Source: Anisakis pegreffii (lineage: Eukaryota; Nematoda; Chromadorea; Rhabditida; Anisakidae). From it: 64,000 bases of DNA. This document shows, in pieces, positions 52,581-64,000 of this stretch. Position 1 is the first letter of the stretch. Each line of letters opens with the position of its first letter. The notes under the pieces were generated by a model, which saw only the letters and a program-made list of their open reading frames with translations, had not been told where the DNA came from and made no database searches. The DNA lies in the NCBI GenBank assembly GCA_035041965.1, contig JAPYMA010001267.1, forward strand, positions 1 to 64,000, written 5' to 3'. The translations under genes were made by a program, and so were the position numbers.

Positions 52581-54330
52581 TAGTGCACCTAGGATAGGTA
52601 GTAATCATGCCGGATGAGGCATGATGATCCTGAGGACATACGTGGAACTAACCTGAGTAATTGCAATGTGGGCTCAGATTTTGGTTTGGAAAGTTCGCTT
52701 GGGGTTATGAGTTTTTAGTAGTGTGAATATTTCACCTACTAGATACTCGTTTCCTCTTGTCGAAGCTTACCCGAATGTGAGCTTATGTTGCAATCAGCTT
52801 TGTTCCGCTAATGTCATGTATCAATATTATCATCATTACGTCCGACATTTTTATCACTTCAACTGGGAGCACTATAATCTGGGCATAGGTATAGTACACC
52901 TAGGACAGTTAGTGACTATGCCGGGTGAGACTGCGATGATCCTGAGGACATGTGCAGAACTCACCTGCATTGCACTGCGGGCTTAGATTTTGGTTTGGAA
53001 AGTTCGCTTGGGGTTGGGAGTTTGTAATGGTGTGGATGGCCCTCATAATGCTAATTGATCATCCTTACGTCTTTACGAAGGATGTGCAGTGGGTGGTTAT
53101 AATAATAACGCGACATTTTTGTATTCGGGTGATCCCAACCCGGTTGAGATGCCGACAAGAGGGGCTAGAGCGCTCGCAACAGGTGTTCCCCACCTACTGG
53201 CAAGCTCGCCGAATCGGGGGGAATTTATTAAAATATTTTAGTGATACCTGCCCGGGTATTACTAAAGTGAATATTTATGGCACGATATGGGCGTTCCCGG
53301 CCCAGGAAGCCGCCGATTTGATCGGGGTCTAGGGAGTGCGCATAAGTTGGCCTGAGTAGTGCCTTCGGGCATTTGCTTAGGTAACGGGGGTTCCCGAACT
53401 CACTGTGCGTGCTTTCCTAAACAGGGGAGAAATGCTCCGGGTAATCACTCACTGCACATAGCTTTTCGAGAATTAAAAAAAATTGTGATCAAGTGTTATG
53501 AGGGTTATGTTCCACCTATTACTCGCTCACTTCTTCTTGCCGAAGCTTACCCGAATGTGAGCTTGCTTTGCACTCAGGTTTATTCCGCCAACGTCATTTA
53601 TCAATATTATCATCATTGCATCTGGCATAGTTAATAGTTGGACTAGGGGCACTATAGCTATTAAGTGTGACCCCAAAAAATAATTGTGATAGTGTTTGAG
53701 GTTGATCTGAAAAAGAAAAATAATTTCGGTTCAGTGTTTAGAATAAGCCGTTCAATAATTTTATTATTAAATAATTTCATCAAACGTGCTCTCGGGATTA
53801 ATTTGCCTAGGAGCCATTGGATGGGCTTCGAATTATTGGATGGGACGCTCCAGTCGACTCCGGTTCTGGTCAAATTGTTCGACATCAGGAAATTGTCGAG
53901 GGAGAAATCTTCGGTTCTTGTGGCAAAGCGATGGACAAGACAGCGTGGATGGAACGTTTATGACTCATGAACATTCATAACCGACCTACGTCGCTGGTGA
54001 ACGACGACAAATTAAAAACGCGCTGGAGGAACAACAACAATTCAAACAATAACAATACAAGAACAAACAACAACAAAACGTCGAGGCACAAGGCTGGTTA
54101 CTTCCATAGCTTTTACTGTTAATATTGAATAATTTCATCGACAGTGCTGTCGGCATTGATTTTTCCAGGGACCATTAGATTAGGCTTACGAATTATGGGA
54201 CGATGGAGTCGACTATCTGGATTCTATCGACGCATCCGACTACCCACCGATGAACAAGCTCATCGGTGGGTAGTCGGATGCGTCGATAGAATCCAGAAGA
54301 TCATTCGTCGCCAGAAGATGGTCGAGTTCG
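52581..54330. repeat. Cluster of diverged duplicated blocks
   Basis: Block 1 (TAGTGCACCTAGGATAGG...GGAAAGTTCGCTTGGGGTT) at about 52581-52726 recurs at 52892-53036 (offset 311). Block 2 (CGAAGCTTACCCGAATGTGA...TCAATATTATCATCATT) at about 52736-52875 recurs at 53516-53655 (offset 780). Block 3 (AATAATTTCATC...CAGTCGACT) at about 53770-53870 recurs near 54129-54220 (offset about 359). Copies differ at many sites. The DNA is richer in GC than its flanks. It is likely the remains of a complex repeat or mobile element; no transposase or polymerase motif is seen. Confidence 0.65.
54216..54297. repeat. Perfect 38-bp hairpin with 6-nt loop
   Basis: The arm 54216-54253 (starts TCTGGATTCTATCGACGCAT) is the exact reverse complement of 54260-54297. 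The loop is ACAAGC. It sits in the last copy of block 3, whose right arm has no counterpart in the earlier copy. Confidence 0.93.
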
Positions 54331-55450
54331 GTGGTTATTTACGAAGCGGATGGGTGATAGCAAAGTGGCCGATTAAGGATGGTAGCGAAGTGGCCGTATT
54401 AGATGGATGCAAGGAATCTACTGTGCAAAGGTATGTACAACAAATCATAACAAATAATTAATTGCTTTCTCTCAACGAAATTGATGACAGATATCAGATT
54501 TGATTCTTAAACTTTTGTGGGCAGATTTCATTCCAGAATAATGTCTACAATGACATCTGTCATTGCTGAATCAATTCGATGTTCATTGTTCATTATATCA
54601 GTGATATCAATATTGAAATTTTAGTTTAATGCTATGGTTAAATTTGTATTAGGAAAGAGAATTTTAATAATTTGAACAAGCCGATGGATGGGACGCAACA
54701 GTGTGGATGGAGCGGCGCTTGGATATCTTCATCAACGTCCACCACTTTGTTAGTAGTCATTATTGTTGACAACTAACTTATTAACTAACATTGTATTTAT
54801 TGAATTTTCATGTATTTATTAATATGCTAACATTTTGTTTTTATCATTTGTTAATACGTAGCAAATGTTTTTATATTATTGTTTTTGCACAATGTTGTTG
54901 TCATATATTGTTGCACTGCATTGCGTTATTTGCCGCATTTGTTTTTCTTGTGTATTCGTTTATTCCGCATAACTTGTCAGTGTTTATGCGCGATGACTCA
55001 TATACATTATTCGACCAACTAAAGTGGCGCTGTTTCGGAGTACTTTATGAAAATCTCTGCGATGGTTTTTGCATTTCTTTTGCGTTCGCGCAGCGTAATT
55101 GAATTGAGTACTTTTGAATTTCAAGTTGCGAAAAATATTTCCATTAAACTTTCACTAAAATTGCGAAGTAGAATTTGAGAAAAAAAATTGAAGAGGAATC
55201 AATTTGAAAAAAATTATGTTGGCGAATGATGTGTCTCCCTTGCATTATTCTTGTTTTGGTCTGAAGGTCTGAAAATTTTCTTGCTTGCAGTCTCCATATT
55301 GCGGAATGTTGTCTTCATAATATTTTGGTGAAATAAGTACTTATCATCTTTTGCTCTGAAACACTGATCATACTGTCCAGTTTTTTTTTAAATTTATTAT
55401 TATCTAATAAAGAGATCTAACACAACTTTTTTATTTTGAAGTTTGTGAAA
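54331..55450. other. AT-rich spacer
   Basis: A weaker further trace of the preceding repeat family appears near 54680-54720 (GATGGGACGCAACAGTGTGG). No gene recognised. Confidence 0.4.
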
Positions 55451-55472
55451 TTTTTTTAAAATCTTCGCATCT

Positions 55473-55754
55473 GTGAATCTGTGCGCACCCCAGATTCGGT
55501 GGGTAAAGCATCGCTACGCAGCAAGAGATGCTGTCACTAAAGTGAGAAGTATAAATGCAATTCCATGTATATTCATTCCTTTGGTGGAATTTGCGTTGAC
55601 TATTATTAGAATAAGTAATCACCACCGTCAACAAGTTATCATCACAATATTGTTGCTATGCTTCGATGAAAACATAGCGAATAGAATGATTGAAGAGAAA
55701 AGGTTTATGAGGATGCGGCAGATAGGTATGGATGAGGTACGCATACTGGATTAG
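55473..55754 (+). CDS. Weak coding candidate, unknown
   Basis: A 93-codon frame contains stretches that read like protein (KHRYAARDAVTKVRS, then a hydrophobic run IPCIFIPLVEFALTII, then NRMIEEKRFMRMRQIGMDE). No supporting splice signals, neighbours or family were found, so it may be chance. It could be tested by transcript or homologue evidence. Confidence 0.2.
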   Translation: MNLCAPQIRWVKHRYAARDAVTKVRSINAIPCIFIPLVEFALTIIRISNHHRQQVIITILLLCFDENIANRMIEEKRFMRMRQIGMDEVRILD

Positions 55755-58700
55755 CTTTTCGCAGTAGTTATGAAGTGTTCAAACCGTTAATTGGTAGTCA
55801 TTCGTGCGAACTTGGAGAGTTTGTTGACTCTAATTATTCATTTGAATTGTTTGAGCTTGAGAACTTTATGAAAGCTGCACATCGCCACTGGTTACTTGGT
55901 TAGTCATTGCTTTGAAAACGTACTCTGACGTGATAGTTGTTGTTGATTTTGCAGTCGTGGAGGTTTATTTTGCTTGTTTTTTTATTTTATTTTGATGGTT
56001 GAATGGGATGTTTGGAAATGCACATAGATGTACGCATTCAAATGCAAACTTGGGTTGTCTGGAAATTGCGTTCAGTGCGTGCAGCTTTGTCGATGAAAAA
56101 CGTATTGAATTCTGAACATATTGGAAGAAATGCTCATTTCATTTCGTTATGCTGGGAAAGAACTTTTGGGGTTTGGGGTAAACAAGAAACAGTCGTGTAT
56201 AGTTTCTACTGAAGTGATGAGATACTTCTGATATGATATGACCGCAAACTCGATGCCTTCGTCCACTGCAAATAATCTTTTTTCTGTATAATCTTACAAG
56301 GGAAGCTTTTCGCTTCTCGGTAATGAACATCATGAATGACAAAACTATTGATGCGATTTGTTTGAATCAGTTTTGAAATATGTCTGCAATTTTGCCACAC
56401 TAATGACTTCGCGACGAGTAAATATTAAGCGAATATCCAAAAATGGAAATGATACCTGTTCAGGGATTAATTTGAGCTGTAAATGAGGATGAGCTAATAA
56501 ACCTGATAATCTTGCTCAACTAGCAAATTGTGACATTAACCATTAAATGTAGTCACTAATGTGCAGTTAGCATTTGAAATCACTGATTCATAAATAATTC
56601 ACATTTTTGTAGTGCTAAAAATAATTCACTGAATACAAGTATTCAGTGCCATTCTTCTATGATCGTAACCCATTCAATCGTCCCTTACATTTGACGATTC
56701 TGCTGGGAAGAATTTAGTTAGAACCCTTAGAGTCATTCGTATTTGTGGATTTTAATGCGCACTGATAGTGGTTGCAAATTTCATATTGCTGTCATGAAAA
56801 AATATTGCGTTCTGTCTTTGTCGCCTCCCAGGTTTCATTGCTTAGTGCAGATGACTAAGGGAAAATAATGAGGAATCATAGCATGCTCTGTTGTTTGCAT
56901 TCGTTTATACTTGAGTTTCGGTGAAACTGATTTGTATCATATTATTAGTTATTGTTATTAGAATTGAATAGCTGTTCAAATTGAATTATTTTATTCTGAA
57001 TTGCTAATGAGCAATATAGGAAATCAATTAGTACTGATAAAGTAGAAATACTGACTCCTTTCTTCATCACACTCGTAATTCAGTCTATAGGGAATTAAGA
57101 AAATTAAGTTCTAATCGTAATTCCCAAATGATTTCAGTTCACTTTGCAGCAGAATATCTTCGACAAAACAGTTTTAATAAGATTTCATTGAAGCAATCCA
57201 ATTGTATCGATATATGAGTTGAATAAATAAGATTATAGTAAGCGTATTTGATGACATCTAATTTGATGATGATACGATTGAATTTAATTAAACTGTTATC
57301 TGTTCATCACCGCCAATTCAATTCATCTTTTCATTAAGGATTCTTACTCTCAACTCACTGATTCGCTTTATCTGCGGATAGATCAGGTCTTTAGAATATA
57401 CGGGATAATTTATTTATGAGGAAAGGTGACCACTGTGTAGACTGAATAAATATGAGTGTTTCCTTGCGGAAGTTTGAGAAAGTATGTTGGAATTCCCAAA
57501 CATTGTTTGAGAAAGTGAGAATATGAAAAGTAGCGCTCGTAAAGTTTTTAGTCCTGTTGTTAGCGGCAGATTTTCGGAGCGATTCCAGCAGTCCTGTTGA
57601 AACTTTACAAGGATGTATCGTGTGAGGAAAACTATTTTGTAATTTGTTGCAATTTCTACCAAATTTGTATTTGGGATGTACTCAGTTAAAGTAATCTTTG
57701 CAATACAATTCAGTTAATATTGATATAATCTTTGCATTCAAACTGTCCTCTGTTTGTTGCAACAATTTGTGATCTGAAAAGGTTGCATTCAATTTAAGCA
57801 ATTAATCATATTCTATATTTTGCATCGAGGTTGATGAAGTAGGTGCTAATGCCCTGAAGACAGTAATTCTCTAGGCTCCTTCAGAAGTTTCTTTTTGCGA
57901 AAAGGTTCGTCATAGGTTTTCTTGCGTATTTGTTGCAGATTTCTCCCGCATTTGCAGGCTTGAGAATAATATCGTCATGTGTGGAATATCGTTTACATTG
58001 AATGATTTAAAGAAGATATGAGTTAGAAAGCAGTTATATTGAAACCGTGCCATACTTTGGACAGACAATTGAGAAATCCACTTTTTAGAAATCTTAATGA
58101 AAATCCTCAGTCTTAATTAAAATTGAGGCAGATTCACAAAATAGGAGGCCGAATTGATGTGAATTATCTGAATGTTGGGAGAGATTTAGCTAAAGGGATT
58201 GGGTTTTTCATCATGTAAAGAAATGGTTGATCTGGTCATCAATTATAGATATTACAATAGGTGATCATCAGCACTATCGCCATAGTTAATATCATTCGTT
58301 TATCACTTACGAACTATACGTACAACAAACATACTAAACTTCATCGACAAGCAATTTCTAAGCAATGGAGATATATTCAGGCATAAGACTCATTTACTCA
58401 TCACTGCATAAGGAATTCTATATATAGCGATATCTCACTGTTTTCGCTGAGTCCGTTCTCAGAGATATAATACACACAACACAAACGTTTATGGATTTTT
58501 AAGCCGATGTAATCCTTTTTAATCCGTCTATAACAGATACACACTCACAGTGATGATACATTCGTTATGAAACGAGATCGCAGCAGTGCTCATTAGTTTC
58601 ATATATTAATTTCATGAAGCATCACTCTTGTGAATACCCTAGGTTTCTCCTCTTTCCAATTCAACTTTGAGGTGAATTGTTACGGTGAACTTTTGCAAAA

Positions 58701-61700
58701 TTTTATAGATTCACGATATGTGATGAATGATAAATAGGTTCAGGTGGTAATATTAATGAATGGTTGAGGAAGAAACCAATGGAAAATGCTTATTGTTTGT
58801 GTTTGTGGAAAATAGGCTCAATTTCTTCGAGAAATTTCACCTTTTCCATCGTTCTGTTAACATTTCAGAGTAGTTTCATTTCACTGTTGCATCGCTGTTT
58901 TGGATGAAGTAGTAAGAGAATGTTCGATAAAATAACTACATCAGCGAGATTAGCTGTCTGAGTAAGGTTCGGAATGAATTCATTTGTTAGTATTCTTAAG
59001 AAATGGAGAGAATCCGAATGAAGTTGTCAATTTTTTGGTGCCAGTTGTTTTGCAAGCAGAAACAAAGTGATACTACCGAATGAAATGTTTACATTAGAAT
59101 AGATCGACATTAATAAACAATTCAGTGAAGATATTTTTAAACAAACTTTTGAGAATTTTTAGTTTTCTTGGAAAAAAATTTGAAATAAATTTTGAAAACG
59201 ATTTTTTTGGAAATTCGTGATGAGGCATTGAAATTACTCTTTGATTACGCTCTCAAAGGCTATCGCATGTCCGAAGAGATTGAAAATCGTCATGCTTTAA
59301 CAGGAATTGAGGCGAATTGAGGTGTGAGTAAAAGACGATTTGATATGATTGGATGATCATACGTGGATTATTCTCAGTTTCATGCATTTCGGACTTTGTG
59401 AGAAATCAATTTTGAACTAACTGCACTTTGCAATCATTGCATTTGCCTCGTGCCTTTGAAACGACTTCATTCTCATTAAAATTCTCCAACATCTTCATCG
59501 AAATGCTTTCTCAGTAGAGAACTCTTGATTAAAAGCGAAATTTTCAGCAATTTTTTAAAGAAATTCTCTCGAATTTGTTTTCTTTTTTTTCACAGATTCC
59601 TTCTTCCAATTTCTATGTTTTCATCTAATTGAATTATTCCAAATCAGTTGTTGCTCAAAATCATCAACACATGGTAATTTCAAATTGGCGTTGAGTCTCT
59701 AGCTGTGCTAATTGAAGTTCCATTTTCAAGAGTCTTCATCGAAATGAATTTTTTTTCCTCAATTTGGCTTTGATTGACTTTGATTCGATTTGATTTAATG
59801 ATGATGCGGATGAACTGTGATGGCGGTGATGATTTGAAAGCGTTTGCAAATTTCATTTCATTTGCATATCCAAAATTAAACGAACATTAATCGTGTTTTG
59901 TCGGACTGATTGTGATAGATTGACTTGTCGATCCGTCTTTGATGTTTTAAATCTTCGTTCCATTTCATCATGTTTTCAACAGCTTTGTGTGTGGGATTTT
60001 TTTTGGTGTTGTTATTGCTGATTTTGGCTTAACAAAGTGAATGAATATCTTTTCATTGAGTGCAAGCAAGATCAAATGAGTTCATGCATCTTTCTTTCAA
60101 TAAAACAATTTTTACAAAGACTTCTTCGATAAACCAATGATATTAACAATATGCAATTGGAAGTATTTGAAACATGTTATTTCATTTTATATTCTGTACA
60201 TCGCATTAATTAATACATTGAATGTTGCTTATTTGCAGAGCATTTTCTCGCATCAAATTAGTTCTGTTGTGTGGACGAGATTCACATTTCCAGAGGATAT
60301 CTTCGAGCAAATGAAACACATCAAGTTGGTTCTTATTGTTAGTATGTTTAAGTTTGCTTGTTTTTTTGGTAAAATATCTCCGGAAAACTACTTCTTGTTA
60401 TTGGATTCAATGCGTAGATGAATTAGATCATAATCCGATGGGATAAGGATAAGATCGTATAAGATCAATTATGCTAAAAGATGCATTCGTTTGCGTGCAA
60501 ATGCATTTGTTTTATTGCCTCAGTTGGTACTTTGCTTGCTTGGCTTTTTTTGATTCCTTTTGTGGTTATTTTTCGTTTATTATGTGAAGGATATGGACGA
60601 GATTTGATTGCGCAGAATAGAGGAGAGTGCGTGCGATGAGGATAAGTTATAAATTCGTATGGGATAAAAGCATAAATTACTCACAATTTGTGACAAATGT
60701 GATGAGATGAGAGGAATCACGTTGCGTTTCCATAAATGGATATTCTCTGAGAATATATTCTGTTAAATTATGCTAAACAATGACAACTGTTTTGGTCAGT
60801 TCATCTGACAACGAGCATATATGCTGTAATTATTCAAATAATTCGATCAGTTTTGTGATAAATCGAATCATCATCTCAGTTCCTGACATTAGGCAAGTAA
60901 TCGTAATCGATGCTCTGATTCCGATTTAACGTCTTGTTGAAATTCAACACTTAGATTCTTGGAATAAATCAAAATTTGGAGCCTTTTGTCTTTGGAAGTT
61001 CAAGGGAGGCCATAAAAAATGTGATCTTTTGATAGTGTACCATGTTGTTGTTAGCGTCAAGATGGATTTTTGGTGATAAATCACAAGGAAAGGAAATTGG
61101 CTGGCAAGACTCTGCGACCGGATTGCTTGAATTCATTATTTGTGCATTTGAATGTTTCGATTAGAATTTTTTATTGAATTTAGATGATAGATTGAAGTGT
61201 TTATAGTGTATGCTTGAGGAGTTGTGAGTGAAGAACCAGGCGATTTTACTGCGTAGCAATAGGAATTTTATATGGAATTTCATTTCATCTTATGAACAAG
61301 CCTTCCTTTCATCATCTTTTCCATCTGTTTGTTTCAATCAGAACATTTCAACGAATACTCCTAAGTATTCATTCCATAAAAATTCACATTTACGACATAT
61401 TCGAGACAAAACACTGCGTTATTATTGATCAGAGTTGCTCATTTTTGATGATCCTTTCCATTCCAGCGCAATCTATTCGAACAAATTGATTAAGTAAGTA
61501 AGTAAGTAGGTACGTTCATGTGACGAAGTTTGAGATGAAACTTTTCGTTGTTGTTGTTTTGTTTCTTGATGCGAAATTGCAATTGCTTCAGCAGTGCTAC
61601 ATCCGTTAATGGTAGATATTCAGTGCTTTTTGTTGTGTTGTGTTGTGCACAAAAGGATAGAGCAGCACATGAATGGAATAATGAGACGTTTGGATTGGAT

Positions 61701-64000
61701 TGGATTGTGTGCAAGCGATTGAAAGAGCTGTTCGTCGTATAAATTCGGCCATTTGAATAGATGAACGATTTTTGCTGACGATGGAATAATGTGGAAAATA
61801 AAACTTATGAGCTAATTGCGAGCCGCATTCGCCCATCGCCGCAGCCGAAATCTCAGCACTGACCAGTATATCACTATCAATAGCGATACCAATAAAAATA
61901 TAAATATCCACATTGATGTGAATATCAAACCGAATACAATCCAAAACAATGTGCGCATCCATAGGCTGTCTTCTAGTAGCATATATCCATCCTCATTTTT
62001 CGTCGTCGTTCATTTTCGTCGAATGTCTTCAGTCAGACAACTGGTTGTGCTCATCAACTTGGATTTAATGGTAGTGATATCTTGCGATAGTATCTGTTTT
62101 TTGGCTCGTTGAAAGACTGCAATATAATTCTGTTTTATTGTGCGCACATTCGTTGCGAGGAATCTTTGCGGATTTTATTGATGTTTTAGAAGATAAGCTG
62201 ACACGCGCTAAGTATTGCAGGATTGAGATCAGTTTTATTGATATTCAACGAGGCTCTTAAAGCAATGGATATGTTGATTTTTTTGTATGGTGGGCTGAGA
62301 AAAGATTGCGTTCGGAAATTTTCGGTGTATACCCCTCATGAGATAGTGAAATCTTCAAGAAGAGATCAGTGAACTGTAGGTATTTGGTCGCGGATTGATC
62401 AATAATCGATTTTACAGTTGCTTTCGATTACTATTCATTATTCGTCATTGATCGCATTTGCTTGCATCGAACCTGCCAGCAATTCTAAGGAAATGCAAAT
62501 GAGGTGATTGTAAAATGTATGAAGCGCAGATGTTTAGACGACACCTTTGAGTGAATGTGATCTCGTAGTGATCAGTTTTGTCCCTCAGAGGTCATTTCGC
62601 TTTGAACTTTGAGCAGACATTTGGATTTGGGCACCTACAACACTCGTAAATTGAGTTATGCATATTCTCAAATGAGCTAGACTCTGGGCGAAAAACATCA
62701 TTGTTGGTGTTTAAGTATCAATAATGTTTTGTGAATTGAAACAAAGTTAGCGTGAATGAGGAGCTGGAGAAAGCAACTGAACTGATTCTAATTGTTTGAG
62801 AAAAACTAGAAATTCTAATCTGCTAATGGTCTTAAGCATCAAATCGATGTGTTTATTGGAGTAGGGAATTTTGGACTTATGCTGAGGGTTCGTAAAGGAT
62901 TTTGCAACTATGCATTGGTTGAGAAGAAATTTTTGAGCATTCAAATCTTTCGGTTCCGTTTGACTTTTCACGGTGACTTTGTAACAAAAGACGAAGACTA
63001 GTGCTATTTCAAGAGCAAAACACTCGATTTATCATATGTGAAAATTGATCATTCGTAGAATGCAAAGCGAGTATATGAACAACATCAAACTGAAATATCC
63101 AATCAATCATTCGTGAAAAGTCAAAAATCGCTTCATTTTATTGTGAATATCTGCTGTGCACGAGAGTCTCAATAGGTTGATACCGCAGATCTTTCTCTCA
63201 AGAATAGCAGCAGCATTGTTTTGCGTGGTCGATATGTGTTGATTTCTTCAACAAATGGAAACATTAAATTTTTTTTGATGGTTGAAGTTACGGCGTTTAT
63301 GAGGAATTTAAATTGAGTCTGAATCTCTGCTTGAATTATATAAATTGAGAGTTGAGAAATTGAAAGGAATGTGGTATTTTAAAACAATGCGATTCTAGAA
63401 AGTACGCATTTATGATTTGAAATGCGTATAGTTTTAAATTTAGTCTACACCCTATCGTATGATAATACTTCAGAGTCCTCTGGTTACGTTTGTTAACGAA
63501 TCAGTTGATGCAAGTTGTGTACAGGTCATAGGCCATCACTAACAATACCTTATTCAGTTGTTTTCTTAAGGCATCGAAGTTTTGATATGTATCGCTTTCA
63601 TCTTTGCGTTGTTTATATCTTTTCTTTTGTTTGTATTGTTCTCATTATGCGATCTCAGCTCTCCTAATGAACCCTTAGGGGGAATTATTGGTCAGTATAA
63701 GAGAATAGGAAAAGTTTAATGATGGCACGATTTATGCACATCAATCTACTAAAGACAGAATAAGTTCTCCTGAGAAGTTGATTCAGTTAATGGGAGTTCT
63801 GTAAAAACTGTAAGCATTGACCCAATCATACGAGTGAGTAGTAATGGTAGACATTGAACCGAGACTAAGCATGAATTTAGCTCGCAATTAATTAATGTCA
63901 CAGATCTTTTTTTTTTCAAAAAACAAGCCAATTTGAGCCGTACAGTATAAGCGAACCTTCTGTTTCTGTAGTTTCACAAATGCATGCCTGTTTAATTGGA
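55755..64000. other. Long AT-rich region with no confident gene
   Basis: About 8 kb without a frame I can defend. A short exon-like piece occurs at about 60239-60322 (+): after TTTGCAG, SIFSHQISSVVWTRFTF then EDIFEQMKHIK, with nothing around it to join. A small 10-bp palindrome lies near 56627-56650 (CACTGAATAC / GTATTCAGTG). It may be intergenic or intron of a gene lying outside the window. Confidence 0.4.

Noticed and set aside
52952..53332. Plus-strand 126-codon frame in the repeat island as a gene
   Set aside because: It crosses diverged repeat copies in which the frame is not conserved; no domain is recognisable.
61816..62112. 98-codon frame rich in Ile, Asn and Ser
   Set aside because: Composition-driven, no splice signals, no family.

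Overview
The window is eukaryotic, AT-rich and intron-dense, and almost certainly from a nematode. Genes are split into short exons (about 70-400 nt) with GT donors and mostly TTTCAG acceptors. Two housekeeping genes reconstruct cleanly at the expected size. The SWI/SNF ATPase rebuilds to 1448 codons, close to my recollection of the C. elegans SWSN-4 length. A tTgCAG acceptor lies 5 nt before its ATG, as expected of nematode trans-splicing. The species cannot be named; a parasitic clade with long introns (for example Spirurina) is only a guess.

Layout. 1-3.1 kb: non-coding, with a diverged tandem duplication. 3.1-6.9 kb (+): a divergent PUF/Pumilio RNA-binding protein, ten exons in frame, start not resolved. 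6.9-9.0 kb: AT-rich spacer. 9.0-13.6 kb (-): a gene for an acidic Ser-rich protein ending in GGYSAPSSYRT repeats. 13.7-16.0 kb: unexplained coding-like fragments, possibly a decayed gene. 16.3-19.3 kb (+): V-ATPase subunit d, complete, 348 aa. 21.8-22.9 kb (-): ribosomal protein S15, complete, 152 aa. 23.4 kb: tRNA-Ser(CGA). 24.7-29.95 kb: a satellite array of about 12 copies of a 405-bp unit, itself built from two old related subunits plus a spacer. 30.3-30.9 kb (+): a possible small unknown gene. 31.8-49.0 kb (+): the Brahma/BRG1-type SWI/SNF ATPase (27 exons; QLQ, HSA, BRK, helicase, SnAC and bromodomain regions). 49.8-50.8 kb (-): exon-like segments of an unidentified gene. 50.8-54.3 kb: a repeat-rich island (41-bp tandem repeat, several foldbacks, diverged duplications, a perfect 38-bp hairpin). 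54.4-64 kb: mostly featureless AT-rich DNA with two weak coding candidates.

The genes do not form a pathway: they are independent housekeeping or regulatory loci separated by repeats. The most notable features are the PUF protein with a changed recognition residue in repeat 7 (Glu to Gln), the homogenised higher-order satellite, a set of unrelated near-perfect foldbacks (several inside Brahma introns, with differences mostly G:U compatible), and a 37-nt copy of the Brahma exon 1/intron 1 junction inserted just before the exon 3 acceptor. No CRISPR array, transposase or reverse transcriptase was seen. Splice junctions are hand-derived from reading frame and consensus and have no transcript support.
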